From Stieleria sp. JC731 (lineage in GTDB: Bacteria; Planctomycetota; Planctomycetia; Pirellulales; Pirellulaceae), in assembly GCF_020966635.1 (NCBI RefSeq), contig NZ_JAJKFQ010000001.1, positions 124,001 through 188,000 on the forward strand: 64,000 bases of DNA. Direction: 5' to 3'. Position numbers and translations under genes: made by a program. The notes below the pieces were generated by a model. It saw only the letters and a list, made by a program, of their open reading frames with translations. It did not search any database and had not been told where the DNA came from. Positions 53,655-62,899 of this stretch are shown piece after piece (within the stretch, counting starts at the first letter, position 1; the number at the start of each line of letters is the position of its first letter).

Positions 53655-54935
53655 CTAAGCGGCGATTTGCGAAGTCAGTTCTTGATAGAGCGAGATATGT
53701 TCGCTAGCCATCTGTTTAAGTGTGAAATGTTGTAACACCCATTGCCTTGCAAGTGGCGACATTCGTGTACGAAGGTCTCGGTTTTCGATCATTGTACTGA
53801 TCATCGCCGAAAGGCTTTCGCAATCGTTCGGACGGGCAAGTAGACCCGTTTCACCATCGATTACCATGTCGATGATTCCACCTTGGCGGAATCCGACAAC
53901 GGGGGTTCCACACGCGAGGCTTTCCAGGACCGTATTGGGAAGGTTGTCTTGCCGCGAGGGGATCACAAAGAGATCAGCAGCGCTGTAGATCTCGGCCATT
54001 TCGTGTTCATCCTCAATGTAGCCGAGTGAGATGATTCTGATGTTGGGTGAGGCGACCCTAGCAAGCTGACTTTGTTCGGCGCGTCCAAGCACTAACAGTA
54101 CTACAGGATCGGCCGTCTTCAATTGACGCAGTGCCTTCAGAAGCAAGTCGAACCCTTTTCGGAAATTGCCAACACTATCGGCAACAAATAACATCGCAAC
54201 TTCGTCACGACGCAGTTGAAGTTGCTTCCTGCGTGCGTCGCGATAGGTCGGTTTGAAAATATCGACGTCGATACCGTTGGGAAGATGACAGATTCGAAAA
54301 CGACGAAGCAATCGGCTTTTTTGAGCACACTCACCGATCCATCGCGACGGAGCGACGATGGTCAATCGTTGAGGATCGATCTGATCAAAGAGGTCTCGTT
54401 TAAAATTGAAATTTCGATGGGCCAGGTCTTTGACGCGACGAGAATGAAGTTCTGGGCAAGATCCACATTGCTGTTGATACAAGTCGCAGGGGCCGTTGTA
54501 GTGGCATCCACCAGTCATCAAGTTTAGGTCATGAAGAGTCCAGACCATTGGGATGTGATTTGGCAGCTGTGTCAGTAGCGATGGAAGGTCAACCATCGCC
54601 GTTATCCAGTGCAAGTGAACGACGTCTGCATCTTGGCAGCGACGATCCATATCTGCGATCGGTCCTCGGCTTAGCGAGAACAGATCGCAATTTGGTCCGG
54701 TTTGGTAGCGCATCACCGGCAGTCGAAGCATCAAGCTTTTTGCCGATAGGTAGGCATTCTTGAAAACTGCCGTGGCTGGATAGACAGGCTGAATGCCAGC
54801 CGTGTCTTCGCCGCTGTGAAACCGAGTCAACAGGCGTGCGTCGCAGTTTTGGGCTCGCAAGCCATCGTGCAGCCGTTTGGTCGCTCGTGCCGCGCCACCC
54901 CGGACGCCGTGCGTGCTGACAAGAGTAACGTTCAT
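53655..54935 (-). CDS. Glycosyltransferase, GT4 family
   Basis: This 426-aa GT-B transferase starts at 54935 with NVTLVSTHGVRGGAARATKR. It contains VVHLHWITAMVDLPSLL and the Cys-rich CHYNGPCDLYQQQCGSCPEL found in a GT4 subgroup that transfers to surface glycans. The C-terminal donor domain has LFVADSVGNFRKGFDLLLKA, and the E-x7-E motif is in PNTVLESLACGTPVVGFRQG. It begins 22 bp past the DUF2304 gene. Confidence 0.9.
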   Translation of the reverse strand: MNVTLVSTHGVRGGAARATKRLHDGLRAQNCDARLLTRFHSGEDTAGIQPVYPATAVFKNAYLSAKSLMLRLPVMRYQTGPNCDLFSLSRGPIADMDRRCQDADVVHLHWITAMVDLPSLLTQLPNHIPMVWTLHDLNLMTGGCHYNGPCDLYQQQCGSCPELHSRRVKDLAHRNFNFKRDLFDQIDPQRLTIVAPSRWIGECAQKSRLLRRFRICHLPNGIDVDIFKPTYRDARRKQLQLRRDEVAMLFVADSVGNFRKGFDLLLKALRQLKTADPVVLLVLGRAEQSQLARVASPNIRIISLGYIEDEHEMAEIYSAADLFVIPSRQDNLPNTVLESLACGTPVVGFRQGGIIDMVIDGETGLLARPNDCESLSAMISTMIENRDLRTRMSPLARQWVLQHFTLKQMASEHISLYQELTSQIAA

Positions 54936-54957
54936 GGTTAGACGTGCCGGTCAGCCG

Positions 54958-55341
54958 CTATGCATCACCGTTATCACGATCCAATGGCCGGGCCAGGATC
55001 GGTTCGGTGGGAGAATGGTAGGGCGTCTTCTGCGCGAGTGCGCGAACCAATTGCGTGATCTGCTGACGCTGCTTTTCAATTGAATGCAGCAAGTAAAATC
55101 CCACGATCGGAAAGCAAACGGCAAGCGTGTAGAGCAGAAAGTCCGCTCCACGACCAATGCTTAAGCGAGACGCGATCTGCTGCAAGATGTTGGGGTTCAG
55201 CACCAGCACAAGTGCAGTGGCCCAGACCGAACCACGCATCAAACCAATCGAGCGACGACTCTGGTGCCGCAACTGAAGCATCACTTCAACAGCGAGCGCG
55301 GCAAGCAACAGCCCGCCAAAGAGCCATTGAAAGGGAATCAT
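54958..55341 (-). CDS. DUF2304 family small membrane protein
   Basis: This 127-aa membrane protein starts at the ATG 55341, overlapping the glycosyltransferase stop by ATGA. It has three hydrophobic helices (FQWLFGGLLLAALAVEVML, SVWATALVLVLNPNILQQI and FLLYTLAVCFPIVGFYLL) and the DUF2304 motif GRGADFLLYTL, followed by a helical region IEKQRQQITQLVRALAQ. The family usually sits next to a GT2 gene, as here, and may anchor or regulate it; this is inferred. Confidence 0.85.
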   Translation of the reverse strand: MIPFQWLFGGLLLAALAVEVMLQLRHQSRRSIGLMRGSVWATALVLVLNPNILQQIASRLSIGRGADFLLYTLAVCFPIVGFYLLHSIEKQRQQITQLVRALAQKTPYHSPTEPILARPLDRDNGDA

Positions 55342-56189
55342 CGGGTCACCTTTGAGATAAAGATTCGAAAGAGAATTCGAAACGCGGCCGAATTTCGTTG
55401 CCCTTTTTCTAACGTCCCTTCGGTATATCGAATCGTGACGGGGACTTCGGTCCATCGCAGTTTTGAGGCTGCCAAACGGTCCAGAAATTCGCTTGCGTGC
55501 GCCATTCCGTCTTCAAACATTCGCAATCGCGTTGCGGCGTTTGATGTCATTACACGATAGCCATTATGTGTGTCAGTTAATGGCAATCCGCTTGTCAATC
55601 GAGTCAGCACAACCCCAGCTTTCAAGATCAGTCGACGCAGTGGAGGCACGTTTTCTGCATTGCCTAAAAAGCGACTTCCCAGCGTCACGTCGGCTCGGCC
55701 ATCGACGATGGGCTGAATCATTTTGAGCAGGTCTTCGCCACGGTGTTGGCCGTCGGCATCGAAGGTGACAATCAAGTCCGCTTGGTTTGAAATTGCAAAA
55801 TCAATTCCGGTTTGCAGTGCCGCACCTTGGCCGCGATTGACAATGTGGCGGAGAACCCAAACATCTTCGGCCGCAGCAAGGTTCGCGGTATCGTCGGCTG
55901 ACCCATCATCAACCACAACGATGTCACGAACTCCCGATCGCCGCAGGTTGTCGATGACCGTCTTTATCCTGGATGATTCGTTATACGCCGGAATGACAAC
56001 AAACAGACGCCCGACCGAGCTTCGAACAGCATTCTCCGTGACGCTGTCAAGCGGCAAGCTTTCACACTTGCGTTCGACAGACGCGTCAGATGTTTCGATA
56101 GGTCGGCTTGCTACCAATGACACGTGACAGTTCAGGTATGGTTTAACGATCGGCGCGGACTTCGTCCTGTTCGGTGACACTTCATTCAA
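55338..56189 (-). CDS. Family 2 glycosyltransferase (polyprenyl-phosphate-mannose-synthase-like)
   Basis: This 283-aa GT2 starts at a TTG (56189) or further inside; the domain begins at about residue 61 with RLFVVIPAYNESSRIKTVID. Motifs: DIVVVDDGSADDTANLA, RHIVNRGQGAALQTGID, the D-x-D motif in DLIVTFDADGQHRGEDL, and TDTHNGYRVMTSNAATRLRM, as in dolichyl/polyprenyl phosphate sugar transferases. It probably makes a lipid-linked sugar donor. It overlaps the DUF2304 gene and is first of the five-gene run down to 51612. Confidence 0.85.
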   Translation of the reverse strand: MNEVSPNRTKSAPIVKPYLNCHVSLVASRPIETSDASVERKCESLPLDSVTENAVRSSVGRLFVVIPAYNESSRIKTVIDNLRRSGVRDIVVVDDGSADDTANLAAAEDVWVLRHIVNRGQGAALQTGIDFAISNQADLIVTFDADGQHRGEDLLKMIQPIVDGRADVTLGSRFLGNAENVPPLRRLILKAGVVLTRLTSGLPLTDTHNGYRVMTSNAATRLRMFEDGMAHASEFLDRLAASKLRWTEVPVTIRYTEGTLEKGQRNSAAFRILFRIFISKVTR

Positions 56190-56594
56190 CCGGGTGTGGT
56201 TGACTGCTTATGTCTGGCCAGAATGACTCGAATAGCACGGTGCGATCAAGTCCCCGAGAGTGGTATTCGCGATCAACCGTCATCCCTTACACAAAAGTGT
56301 TCTTAGACGCTCAGGTTCACTCGGCGGTCATTCTTCGCAAAAGCGGAGATCTACAGCATTTTGGCGCAAATACGATCCTGAAATGTGAAGCCTCTGCAGC
56401 GCAAAAGTTAACGCAAACTTAAACAGATTCGCGGCAGTATTCGCGATCAAATGTCCGTATCGTCTAGGCATCTCTCAACAGGTCATCAGGCCTCTGAAAG
56501 ACGTTGGCTAAGAAGATCGGCACGTATTTTTAGTTGACGACGGAAGTTCGTTCGCTGCCGTGGCCTCTTCGCAGGCTCAAGTTGTTTTCAACCT
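56190..56594. other. Divergent intergenic region, about 400 bp
   Basis: This lies between the glycan cluster (minus) and the TPR protein gene (plus) and should hold both promoters. I see no convincing gene; the short frame at 56210-56422 has no family features. A 14-bp direct repeat, gtattcgcgatcaa, occurs at 56263-56276 and 56437-56450. It may be a regulator site. Confidence 0.4.
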
Positions 56595-59051
56595 ATGATG
56601 GACGCCCGGACACAATCTCGAAAAGACTTTTTGTTTGGTGGCGGACTTGCCATTGGGCTGCTCACGCTCGTCGTGTTCGCCCATTTACCTGGAGTCAACG
56701 GAGCCTTTGTTTTCGATGATGTTCCGGAGATCCGCGACAACCCGAGTCTGGGGCAGGTTCCCTCGATCTCTCAATTGCTGCGAACCAGGTCAGTCACCTA
56801 TTTGACGCTTCGGTTGAACTATTGGTTTGGTGGCTCGTCGCCGACAAGCTATCACTTGGTCAATGTGGCAATCCACATTCTCAACTCGTTCGCAGTTTGG
56901 ATCGTTCTCACGGAACTGTTCGAACGTTTGTCTATACCATCGAGACTGCGCAGTGGTTTTAGTAGTCGATCGATCGCCTACGCAATTGCGTTGCTATGGT
57001 CGGTTCATCCGATAACAACGCAAGCGGTCGCGTATACGATCCAGCGAGCCGAGTCACTTTGGGGATTGCTGTTTCTGGTCGGATGGTGGTTGTACTTGAA
57101 GGCCCAGGGAAGACGTGTGTGGCAAGTCGCTTCGATCATCGTGTTCTGGTTGGCGATCGGATCCAAGGAGCCTGCGGTTTTTGCACTCGCGGTGGTCGCC
57201 GCGTTCGATTGGCTTTCTTCGGACGTTAGTGGACGCGAGTGGTTGCGGAGTCGGTGGATCTTCTTTGTGTTGTTACTAGCGCCGGTGTTGTTGGGTGGCC
57301 TGTTCGTGGTCGGTCCAACGCTGTGGAATTCGGATGATTCCGCCGCCGCCGGATTTGCGATCAAACACCTTTTACCAATTCAATACTGGCTAACACAGCC
57401 AGCGGTCACGTTGCGATATCTTTGGTTGGTGGTGTGGCCTGCTGGGCAAACGTTTGACTACCTTTGGCCTCCAGCAACCAACCCGCAGAAGATCCTCGTC
57501 TCGATCGCTTTGATCGGTTCGATGCTGATCGGTACGTTTTGGGGGCTGTGGCGACGGAATTGGTGGAGTCTTTTTCCGTTGGGATTCTTTGTTTGTATCG
57601 CGACAACTGCATTCGTCCCGTTGCTGGATATCATCGTTGAACATCGAATCTATCTGGCGAGCGTTTGGGTGATCGCAGCGATCGTGCTTGTCTCGATTCG
57701 ATTTATTCAGCCGTCAAAGCATACAGCTGCAGCAATTGTGTTTGTGCTGACACTGGTTCTTGGGGTTTCAACATTCCGCCGGTCGGAACTTTATGCCTCG
57801 CCGGTAGAGCTTTGGAAAGACACCGCGAACAAAGCGCCTTGGAACTACCGAGCGTTCTTCAATATCGGTTCGACGCTTCTGACTGCTGATCAACCTGAAG
57901 ATTCACTCCCGTATTTTGAAAAAGCATTTCAAGCGAGCGGTCTTCAATGGCAACCAGATTATGAAAAGGCCAATGTGTATTCTGGCTACGCCGCTGCCTT
58001 GTCTGCGGTGGATCAATGGGCGGAAGCTGTCGTCGCAGCCGAAACAGCGGTCAAGCTGACGCCCGGCGGAAGCGAACATTTGATTCGCTTGGCCGACGTC
58101 CATCTTGCACACAACCATTTGCAAGAAGCCGAGCAATCGCTTTACCAAGCAATCCAGAATCGACCTCTCCGAGCTGATTTGTACGTTCACTTAACATCGG
58201 TGCTAGCTGCACAGAAGCGATGGGGCGTTGCTTTGGAATGGATCAACAAGGGGATCTCTCTATGCGGTGCGGACGATCGTTCGCTCGTTCTTCGGAAAGC
58301 TCAACTCGATTGGATGAACGACGATCAGGTAGCCGCCAACAAGGTTTTAGGTTCGCTTTCAGGTTCGGGAGATATTGATGACACTGTCCGTGAACTGGGG
58401 CGATGGCTTGCCGAGTCCAATCGCTTTGACGAATCTGAACGTGTGCTTGCGGTGATCGGTGAAAGGCCAAGCCAGAATCCTGATGTCGCCAAACTCCGTT
58501 ATCGATCAGCATTTCGCAATGGCGACCTGGATCTTGCCGAGTCAATGATTAAGAAACAGTTGATCAGCGTTGCATCGGATCAGCGACAGTATTGGGAGAT
58601 TGAGGCGGCGTTGATGAACGCCCGGCGTGGTGAACTAAACGCATCGCTTGATCAATTGCGTCGACTGCAGGGGAAAGCCAATGATGATCCTCATTTTCAT
58701 GCCGCGATTGCTGATGTGTTCCGCTGGTCGGACCGAAAGCCAGAAGCGATCAAGCATTATCGCGAAGCGATCGAGCTTGGTCAGCCCGAGAGTAGCGTCT
58801 TCAATAATCTCGGTGCTTTGATTTCGAACGATGACCCGGCTGCAGCCGAAAGGTACCTTCGAAGGGCAGTCGAGATTGATCGTTCAAATTTCAACGCCTG
58901 GCACAGCCTTGGTAACGCCTTGGTCCGCCAAGGCAAATTACAAGACGCGATTAAGTGCTACCAATCTGCAGTGCAAATTAACCCAGGATTTCAGCCTGCA
59001 AGAATCGTGCTGGATCGCCTCGCCAGGCTTGAAAACGATTCGGCAAAATAG
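56595..59051 (+). CDS. TMTC-like membrane/TPR protein, paralogue 1
   Basis: This 818-aa protein has about ten N-terminal membrane helices (residues about 15-400) and a C-terminal TPR array (about 415-805). The first loop has FVFDDVPEIRDNP, the acidic D-D pair used by GT-C transferases. WSVHPITTQAVAYTIQRAES and IGSKEPAVFALAVVAAFDWL fit the DUF1736/TMTC pattern (in animals TMTC proteins are protein O-mannosyltransferases). TPRs include IFNIGSTLL-type helices and WHSLGNALVRQGKLQDAIKC near the end. Starts at 56595 or 56598 (two ATGs). A protein-glycosylation role is inferred. Its 3' end is 10 bp from that of the convergent paralogue. Confidence 0.6.
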   Translation: MMDARTQSRKDFLFGGGLAIGLLTLVVFAHLPGVNGAFVFDDVPEIRDNPSLGQVPSISQLLRTRSVTYLTLRLNYWFGGSSPTSYHLVNVAIHILNSFAVWIVLTELFERLSIPSRLRSGFSSRSIAYAIALLWSVHPITTQAVAYTIQRAESLWGLLFLVGWWLYLKAQGRRVWQVASIIVFWLAIGSKEPAVFALAVVAAFDWLSSDVSGREWLRSRWIFFVLLLAPVLLGGLFVVGPTLWNSDDSAAAGFAIKHLLPIQYWLTQPAVTLRYLWLVVWPAGQTFDYLWPPATNPQKILVSIALIGSMLIGTFWGLWRRNWWSLFPLGFFVCIATTAFVPLLDIIVEHRIYLASVWVIAAIVLVSIRFIQPSKHTAAAIVFVLTLVLGVSTFRRSELYASPVELWKDTANKAPWNYRAFFNIGSTLLTADQPEDSLPYFEKAFQASGLQWQPDYEKANVYSGYAAALSAVDQWAEAVVAAETAVKLTPGGSEHLIRLADVHLAHNHLQEAEQSLYQAIQNRPLRADLYVHLTSVLAAQKRWGVALEWINKGISLCGADDRSLVLRKAQLDWMNDDQVAANKVLGSLSGSGDIDDTVRELGRWLAESNRFDESERVLAVIGERPSQNPDVAKLRYRSAFRNGDLDLAESMIKKQLISVASDQRQYWEIEAALMNARRGELNASLDQLRRLQGKANDDPHFHAAIADVFRWSDRKPEAIKHYREAIELGQPESSVFNNLGALISNDDPAAAERYLRRAVEIDRSNFNAWHSLGNALVRQGKLQDAIKCYQSAVQINPGFQPARIVLDRLARLENDSAK

Positions 59052-59061
59052 TTCGGCGTTG

Positions 59062-61368
59062 CTACTGCGATATGGGGATTGATTCCAACGCTTGCAGCAA
59101 CTGGTTCGCCGGTGCAAAGTTTGGATGCCGGTCAATGATGCTTCTTAATCTCGTGGTTGCTTCGTCACGTTTCCCAAGGCGAGCATCGATTGCCGCAATG
59201 TTGAAATCGGCCTGAAGGTAAGTCGGTTGCACCGCCAAGGCTTTTTGAAAGTATTTCCGGGCGGTTCGGGGCTCATTTTCCGCCGACAGTGCACCTAGAT
59301 TGACAAGAGCCTCGACGTTCGTCGCATCGACACCGACTTCGGCTTCGAGGTGCTGTCGCGCGAGTTTTCGATCACCTGTTTGCAGATAATAGTTTCCTAG
59401 TAGGAAATTTGCTTGTTCTGTCGGAGGTGACTGCGTTGCCGCCACTTTCCAATGCTGTACCGCTTCATCCATGTTTTGTTCCGAAGCAAAGAGACTTCCG
59501 AGCAGGACGTTAACGCGTCCGTCTTCGGGGTGGTCGGAAAGCCATGTTTCGCAAAGTTGTTTTGCTGGATCGAATTTTCCTTGTCGTGCCAACAAAGCGA
59601 TCAAGCTGTAGTGTGGTGCGGCCTCGGACGGCCGAAGTTCGATCGAACGTCGGAAGTTTGCTTCCGCCAACTCCAGTTGTCCCAGCGCTACCTGAGATTT
59701 GGCAAGGTTGAAGAGGATAACTTCGTCCTGTGGCGATAGCTCAGCAGCGACGGAAAACATCTTTTCTGCCGTTTCGAAGTCCTTTTGCCGGATCGCCAGT
59801 AGGCCGGCTTGTTGCCGGGTTCGAGCGTCTTTTGGGTTGCGTTTTACGGCTTCCACAATATGCACCGCAGCCTTGTTAGGAAGATTCAATTCTATGTAGG
59901 CACGCGCGAGGTTGCCGTGAACTTGTTGTGGATAGCCGCCAATTTGGACAGCGTGTTCAAGGGCATCAATCGACTGATCCCATTCGGACTGCTCTGCGAA
60001 GGCTTCACCCAGGTTGGTATATGCACGGGCCAAATACATATTTTGGTGGCCTGCCCCTTGTGTCTTGTCGATTACGTCTTGCCACATGGCAACACGGGAC
60101 GAATAGATTGCGTTTCGATTGACCGTGAGCAGTGCAAACACAAACGCCGCTCCTCCAAACAGTGCGATCGGCAATACTTTTGATCGTTCCTCAGATGATT
60201 CGATCCAGCGAAACAGCGAGGCGACAATCGCTATCAAGACAAACCCGCAAGATAGATATGCACGGTGTTCCACAGCGAGATCCTGAAGCGGCATCAAGCT
60301 GGTCGGGACAAACATCAGCAAAGCAGCCAAAATCGTAAAAGCGAATACAGGAAAACGACTCGCTTTTAAAATGCATCCGACCGCGGCAACGAAGACGATA
60401 GCGGTACTTAACGCGATCTTCCACATCTCAGTTTCTGGAGGCCAGCCGTAGTCAAATACCAATGGTTCTGGCCAAAGCATCAATCGAATGTAGTGAAGCA
60501 AGATCAACGGTTGAGTCGCGACGTACTGCCCAGGCCGGATCGACTCCATCGAGAAGCCCACACTCGAGTTGGATGCTAACAGCGTAGGGCCTTTGATCGC
60601 TGCAGCGACCAATAGCAATGTGGCGCAGCCGACCCAAACTGTCGAACGTCGTTTCAGCGTCTCGCCCCAACCGGTCGACAAAAACAAACGGTCGTAGAGC
60701 ATTCCGATGGGTAACGCCATGACCATTACTTCTTTGCTTGCCGCTCCAGCCAGGAAAATGCCCACTGCAAACCATTGCCACCTTCGTTTCCGTGACGAAA
60801 CTGACGAATGATCCAGGGCGATCAGGAAGCCTAGCATTGACATCGCCATCAGTATTTCGGCTCGTTGAACCAGATAGGTAACCGCTTGGGTGCAGAGCGG
60901 ATGTACCGCCCAAAGCATCGCGATCAAAAATGCGGCCAGCTGAACCGATCGGATTCTGGATCGAGGGTTTCGTAGCAATCGGATCGAGAATGCGTAGAGT
61001 AAAACAACCGATAGCGTATGAATCGAATTGTTGACCCAATGAAACCCGCGAGGATCCAAACCGGAAAGCTGATAGTTGATCGCGAACGTGCCCATCGTCA
61101 GCCCGCGGACACTGGTCCAAAGTTCGGGATTCAATACGCCAGTTTGGATTTGATTGTTGGCGACGATATTATTGTGATCGTCCAGCAGGAATACGCCGTT
61201 TAATGATGGGGCGTAGACAGCCAATGATACAACGGCTAACGCCACAATGGCCTTCGTATGTTGCCACCGACTGATGGGAATCAAATCAGTGGAATTGGTT
61301 TCCTGCAACGATTGAGCTGCCTGTTCTGATTCCACCAGAGAGTCTTTGGGAGCAAGCTTCTCGGTCAT
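59062..61368 (-). CDS. TMTC-like membrane/TPR protein, paralogue 2
   Basis: This 768-aa protein has the same layout as the gene on the other strand: a short cytosolic start, membrane helices (about 38-430), then TPRs (about 445-768). FLLDDHNNIVANNQIQ carries the D-D pair. WAVHPLCTQAVTYLVQRAEI and AASKEVMVMALPIGMLYDRL match the family. TPRs include YTNLGEAFAEQSEWDQSIDA and FNLAKSQVALGQLELAEANF. Its start overlaps by ATGA the stop of the upstream propeller gene, so the two form an operon. The function is inferred from the TMTC/GT-C pattern; PMT-like activity is unproven. Confidence 0.6.
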   Translation of the reverse strand: MTEKLAPKDSLVESEQAAQSLQETNSTDLIPISRWQHTKAIVALAVVSLAVYAPSLNGVFLLDDHNNIVANNQIQTGVLNPELWTSVRGLTMGTFAINYQLSGLDPRGFHWVNNSIHTLSVVLLYAFSIRLLRNPRSRIRSVQLAAFLIAMLWAVHPLCTQAVTYLVQRAEILMAMSMLGFLIALDHSSVSSRKRRWQWFAVGIFLAGAASKEVMVMALPIGMLYDRLFLSTGWGETLKRRSTVWVGCATLLLVAAAIKGPTLLASNSSVGFSMESIRPGQYVATQPLILLHYIRLMLWPEPLVFDYGWPPETEMWKIALSTAIVFVAAVGCILKASRFPVFAFTILAALLMFVPTSLMPLQDLAVEHRAYLSCGFVLIAIVASLFRWIESSEERSKVLPIALFGGAAFVFALLTVNRNAIYSSRVAMWQDVIDKTQGAGHQNMYLARAYTNLGEAFAEQSEWDQSIDALEHAVQIGGYPQQVHGNLARAYIELNLPNKAAVHIVEAVKRNPKDARTRQQAGLLAIRQKDFETAEKMFSVAAELSPQDEVILFNLAKSQVALGQLELAEANFRRSIELRPSEAAPHYSLIALLARQGKFDPAKQLCETWLSDHPEDGRVNVLLGSLFASEQNMDEAVQHWKVAATQSPPTEQANFLLGNYYLQTGDRKLARQHLEAEVGVDATNVEALVNLGALSAENEPRTARKYFQKALAVQPTYLQADFNIAAIDARLGKRDEATTRLRSIIDRHPNFAPANQLLQALESIPISQ

Positions 61369-62732
61369 TGAGCATATTCAAAGCAAACGAGTTTCGCTTC
61401 GTCCTTGATGTACAAGTACCGATCGAAGACGGCAGGTGATGTGTAGAGCGGAGCTTGAGCGATTGGAGTTTCTGTGACCATCATGCGAGTTGCTGCGCCG
61501 TTCTTGATTTCGGCAATCGCGACGTGGCCATCTTCGCCTGTCAGCAGCAACGATGCCCCAAGTCGCAAGCCTTGGCCTCGACCGAGTTGGCTTGACTCGG
61601 ATTCCCAGATCATGTCTCCGCTGCGGATGTCAATGCTGCGAAGCTTTGATCCGCCCTGTCGCTTGGCTGTGAATCCAAATACGTAGTGATCTTGTACGAT
61701 CAAGCTGTTGAACTGCGAATCGAGTATACGACGATCTTTCCAGATAACTTGATAGCTACGGTCCGCGTTGACCTTTAAGCAAACCGCCCCGGGACCTGGG
61801 CCGGAAACGGCGAGCACCAGATCGCCGACCACCGTGGGGGACGTGCTGTTGTATGACAGGTCTGAGTGCGGGTGGTGTTCGTGATGCCAGTCAACCTGTC
61901 CGGTCGAAGGATCGATCGAAACCAATCCTTCGCTCGTCATGGCAAAAACGAAGGGCTCGCCATGGATGACTGCAGAAATGGGCGAGCAATAGCCTGCGGC
62001 GTGGTCTGTGGCTGTCCAAATCGTTTCGCCTGTGAACTGATCAATCGCGATCACGCCGGCTTCCTTTAATTCACAGCCCAGGTTGTAAATCAGTTTTCCA
62101 TCGACAATCAGTGGGCAGGAGCCGACCGCAAAATCGAGATCGTCCATTGAGTACTCAGACCCGAGGTCACGCGACCAGCAAACCGTTCCGTCAGCGATGT
62201 TCAGGCAAAAGACTTGGTGTTGCCCACCAACCGCATAGACGTAGTCTCCGTCGATCAATGGGCTCCCAGCTGGGCCATCGCTATATTCGAATTCACAGTG
62301 AAATGTGGTTGGGTATCGATGTTCCCACACCAATGAACCCGTCTTGGCATCAAAGCAAGAAATGATTTCGGTATCATCGATCCGGTGCATCAGGAACACG
62401 CGTGATCGTGATGTTACCGGCGATCCATATCCGGTTCCCACATCGGCTTGCCAAACTTGCTTTGGTCCTGAACTAGGAAACATCAGTGGCAGCACGTTCG
62501 CTTCTAGGCTAGATGTGCGGTTTTTGCCGAAGCGTTGCGGCCATTCGATCGGTTCGCCCACATTTGCGGATGTGGGGTCTGGCGATTTATAAACACCAGC
62601 CGCGATGGGATTTTTCGCCACGTCTCTCTCTGGAGAACCGTGTAATACGATTCCCAGAAGCACACTGATCACGCCGCAAAATAAGAGAGCTGATTGGTGG
62701 TGCCGAATCAGCTTCCGCCGCTGGGTGATCAT
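61365..62732 (-). CDS. PQQ-type beta-propeller protein, membrane-anchored
   Basis: This 455-aa protein has an N-terminal helix (ALLFCGVISVLLGIVLHGS, about 15-33) and a beta-propeller with repeated PQQ-type blades: SCFDAKTGSLVWEHRYP, FCLNIADGTVCWSRDLG, IAIDQFTGETIWTATDH, VSIDPSTGQVDWHHEHH, RSIDIRSGDMIWESES. It is probably periplasmic. No PQQ-binding catalytic residues of alcohol dehydrogenases are obvious, so a binding scaffold is more likely than an enzyme. It is the first gene of a two-gene unit with the TMTC-like gene, to which it is overlapped. Confidence 0.8.
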   Translation of the reverse strand: MITQRRKLIRHHQSALLFCGVISVLLGIVLHGSPERDVAKNPIAAGVYKSPDPTSANVGEPIEWPQRFGKNRTSSLEANVLPLMFPSSGPKQVWQADVGTGYGSPVTSRSRVFLMHRIDDTEIISCFDAKTGSLVWEHRYPTTFHCEFEYSDGPAGSPLIDGDYVYAVGGQHQVFCLNIADGTVCWSRDLGSEYSMDDLDFAVGSCPLIVDGKLIYNLGCELKEAGVIAIDQFTGETIWTATDHAAGYCSPISAVIHGEPFVFAMTSEGLVSIDPSTGQVDWHHEHHPHSDLSYNSTSPTVVGDLVLAVSGPGPGAVCLKVNADRSYQVIWKDRRILDSQFNSLIVQDHYVFGFTAKRQGGSKLRSIDIRSGDMIWESESSQLGRGQGLRLGASLLLTGEDGHVAIAEIKNGAATRMMVTETPIAQAPLYTSPAVFDRYLYIKDEAKLVCFEYAQ

Positions 62733-62899
62733 GGTTAACTGTGGTGTGCTGACTGTTTAGATGAATAGGAATTCGAATCACCATCGCCCTGAAGAACCAG
62801 GATTTTAAGCCTGCTGATGCCCAGAAGTGAACTGCATGTCAAATTTCGATTTGATAAGCAACCCGCTAGGGGCGTCATGTACCCAAACACAGATGGTTG

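Noticed and set aside
61365-62732. PQQ-dependent alcohol dehydrogenase
   Set aside because: Only the propeller blades are present; the length (455 aa) and lack of the catalytic motifs do not fit.
62740-62830. Possible tRNA on the minus strand (TTAAAA loop and TTCGAAT motif)
   Set aside because: The candidate anticodon stem has an 8-nt loop or a mismatch and the T-stem does not pair; no D-arm was found.
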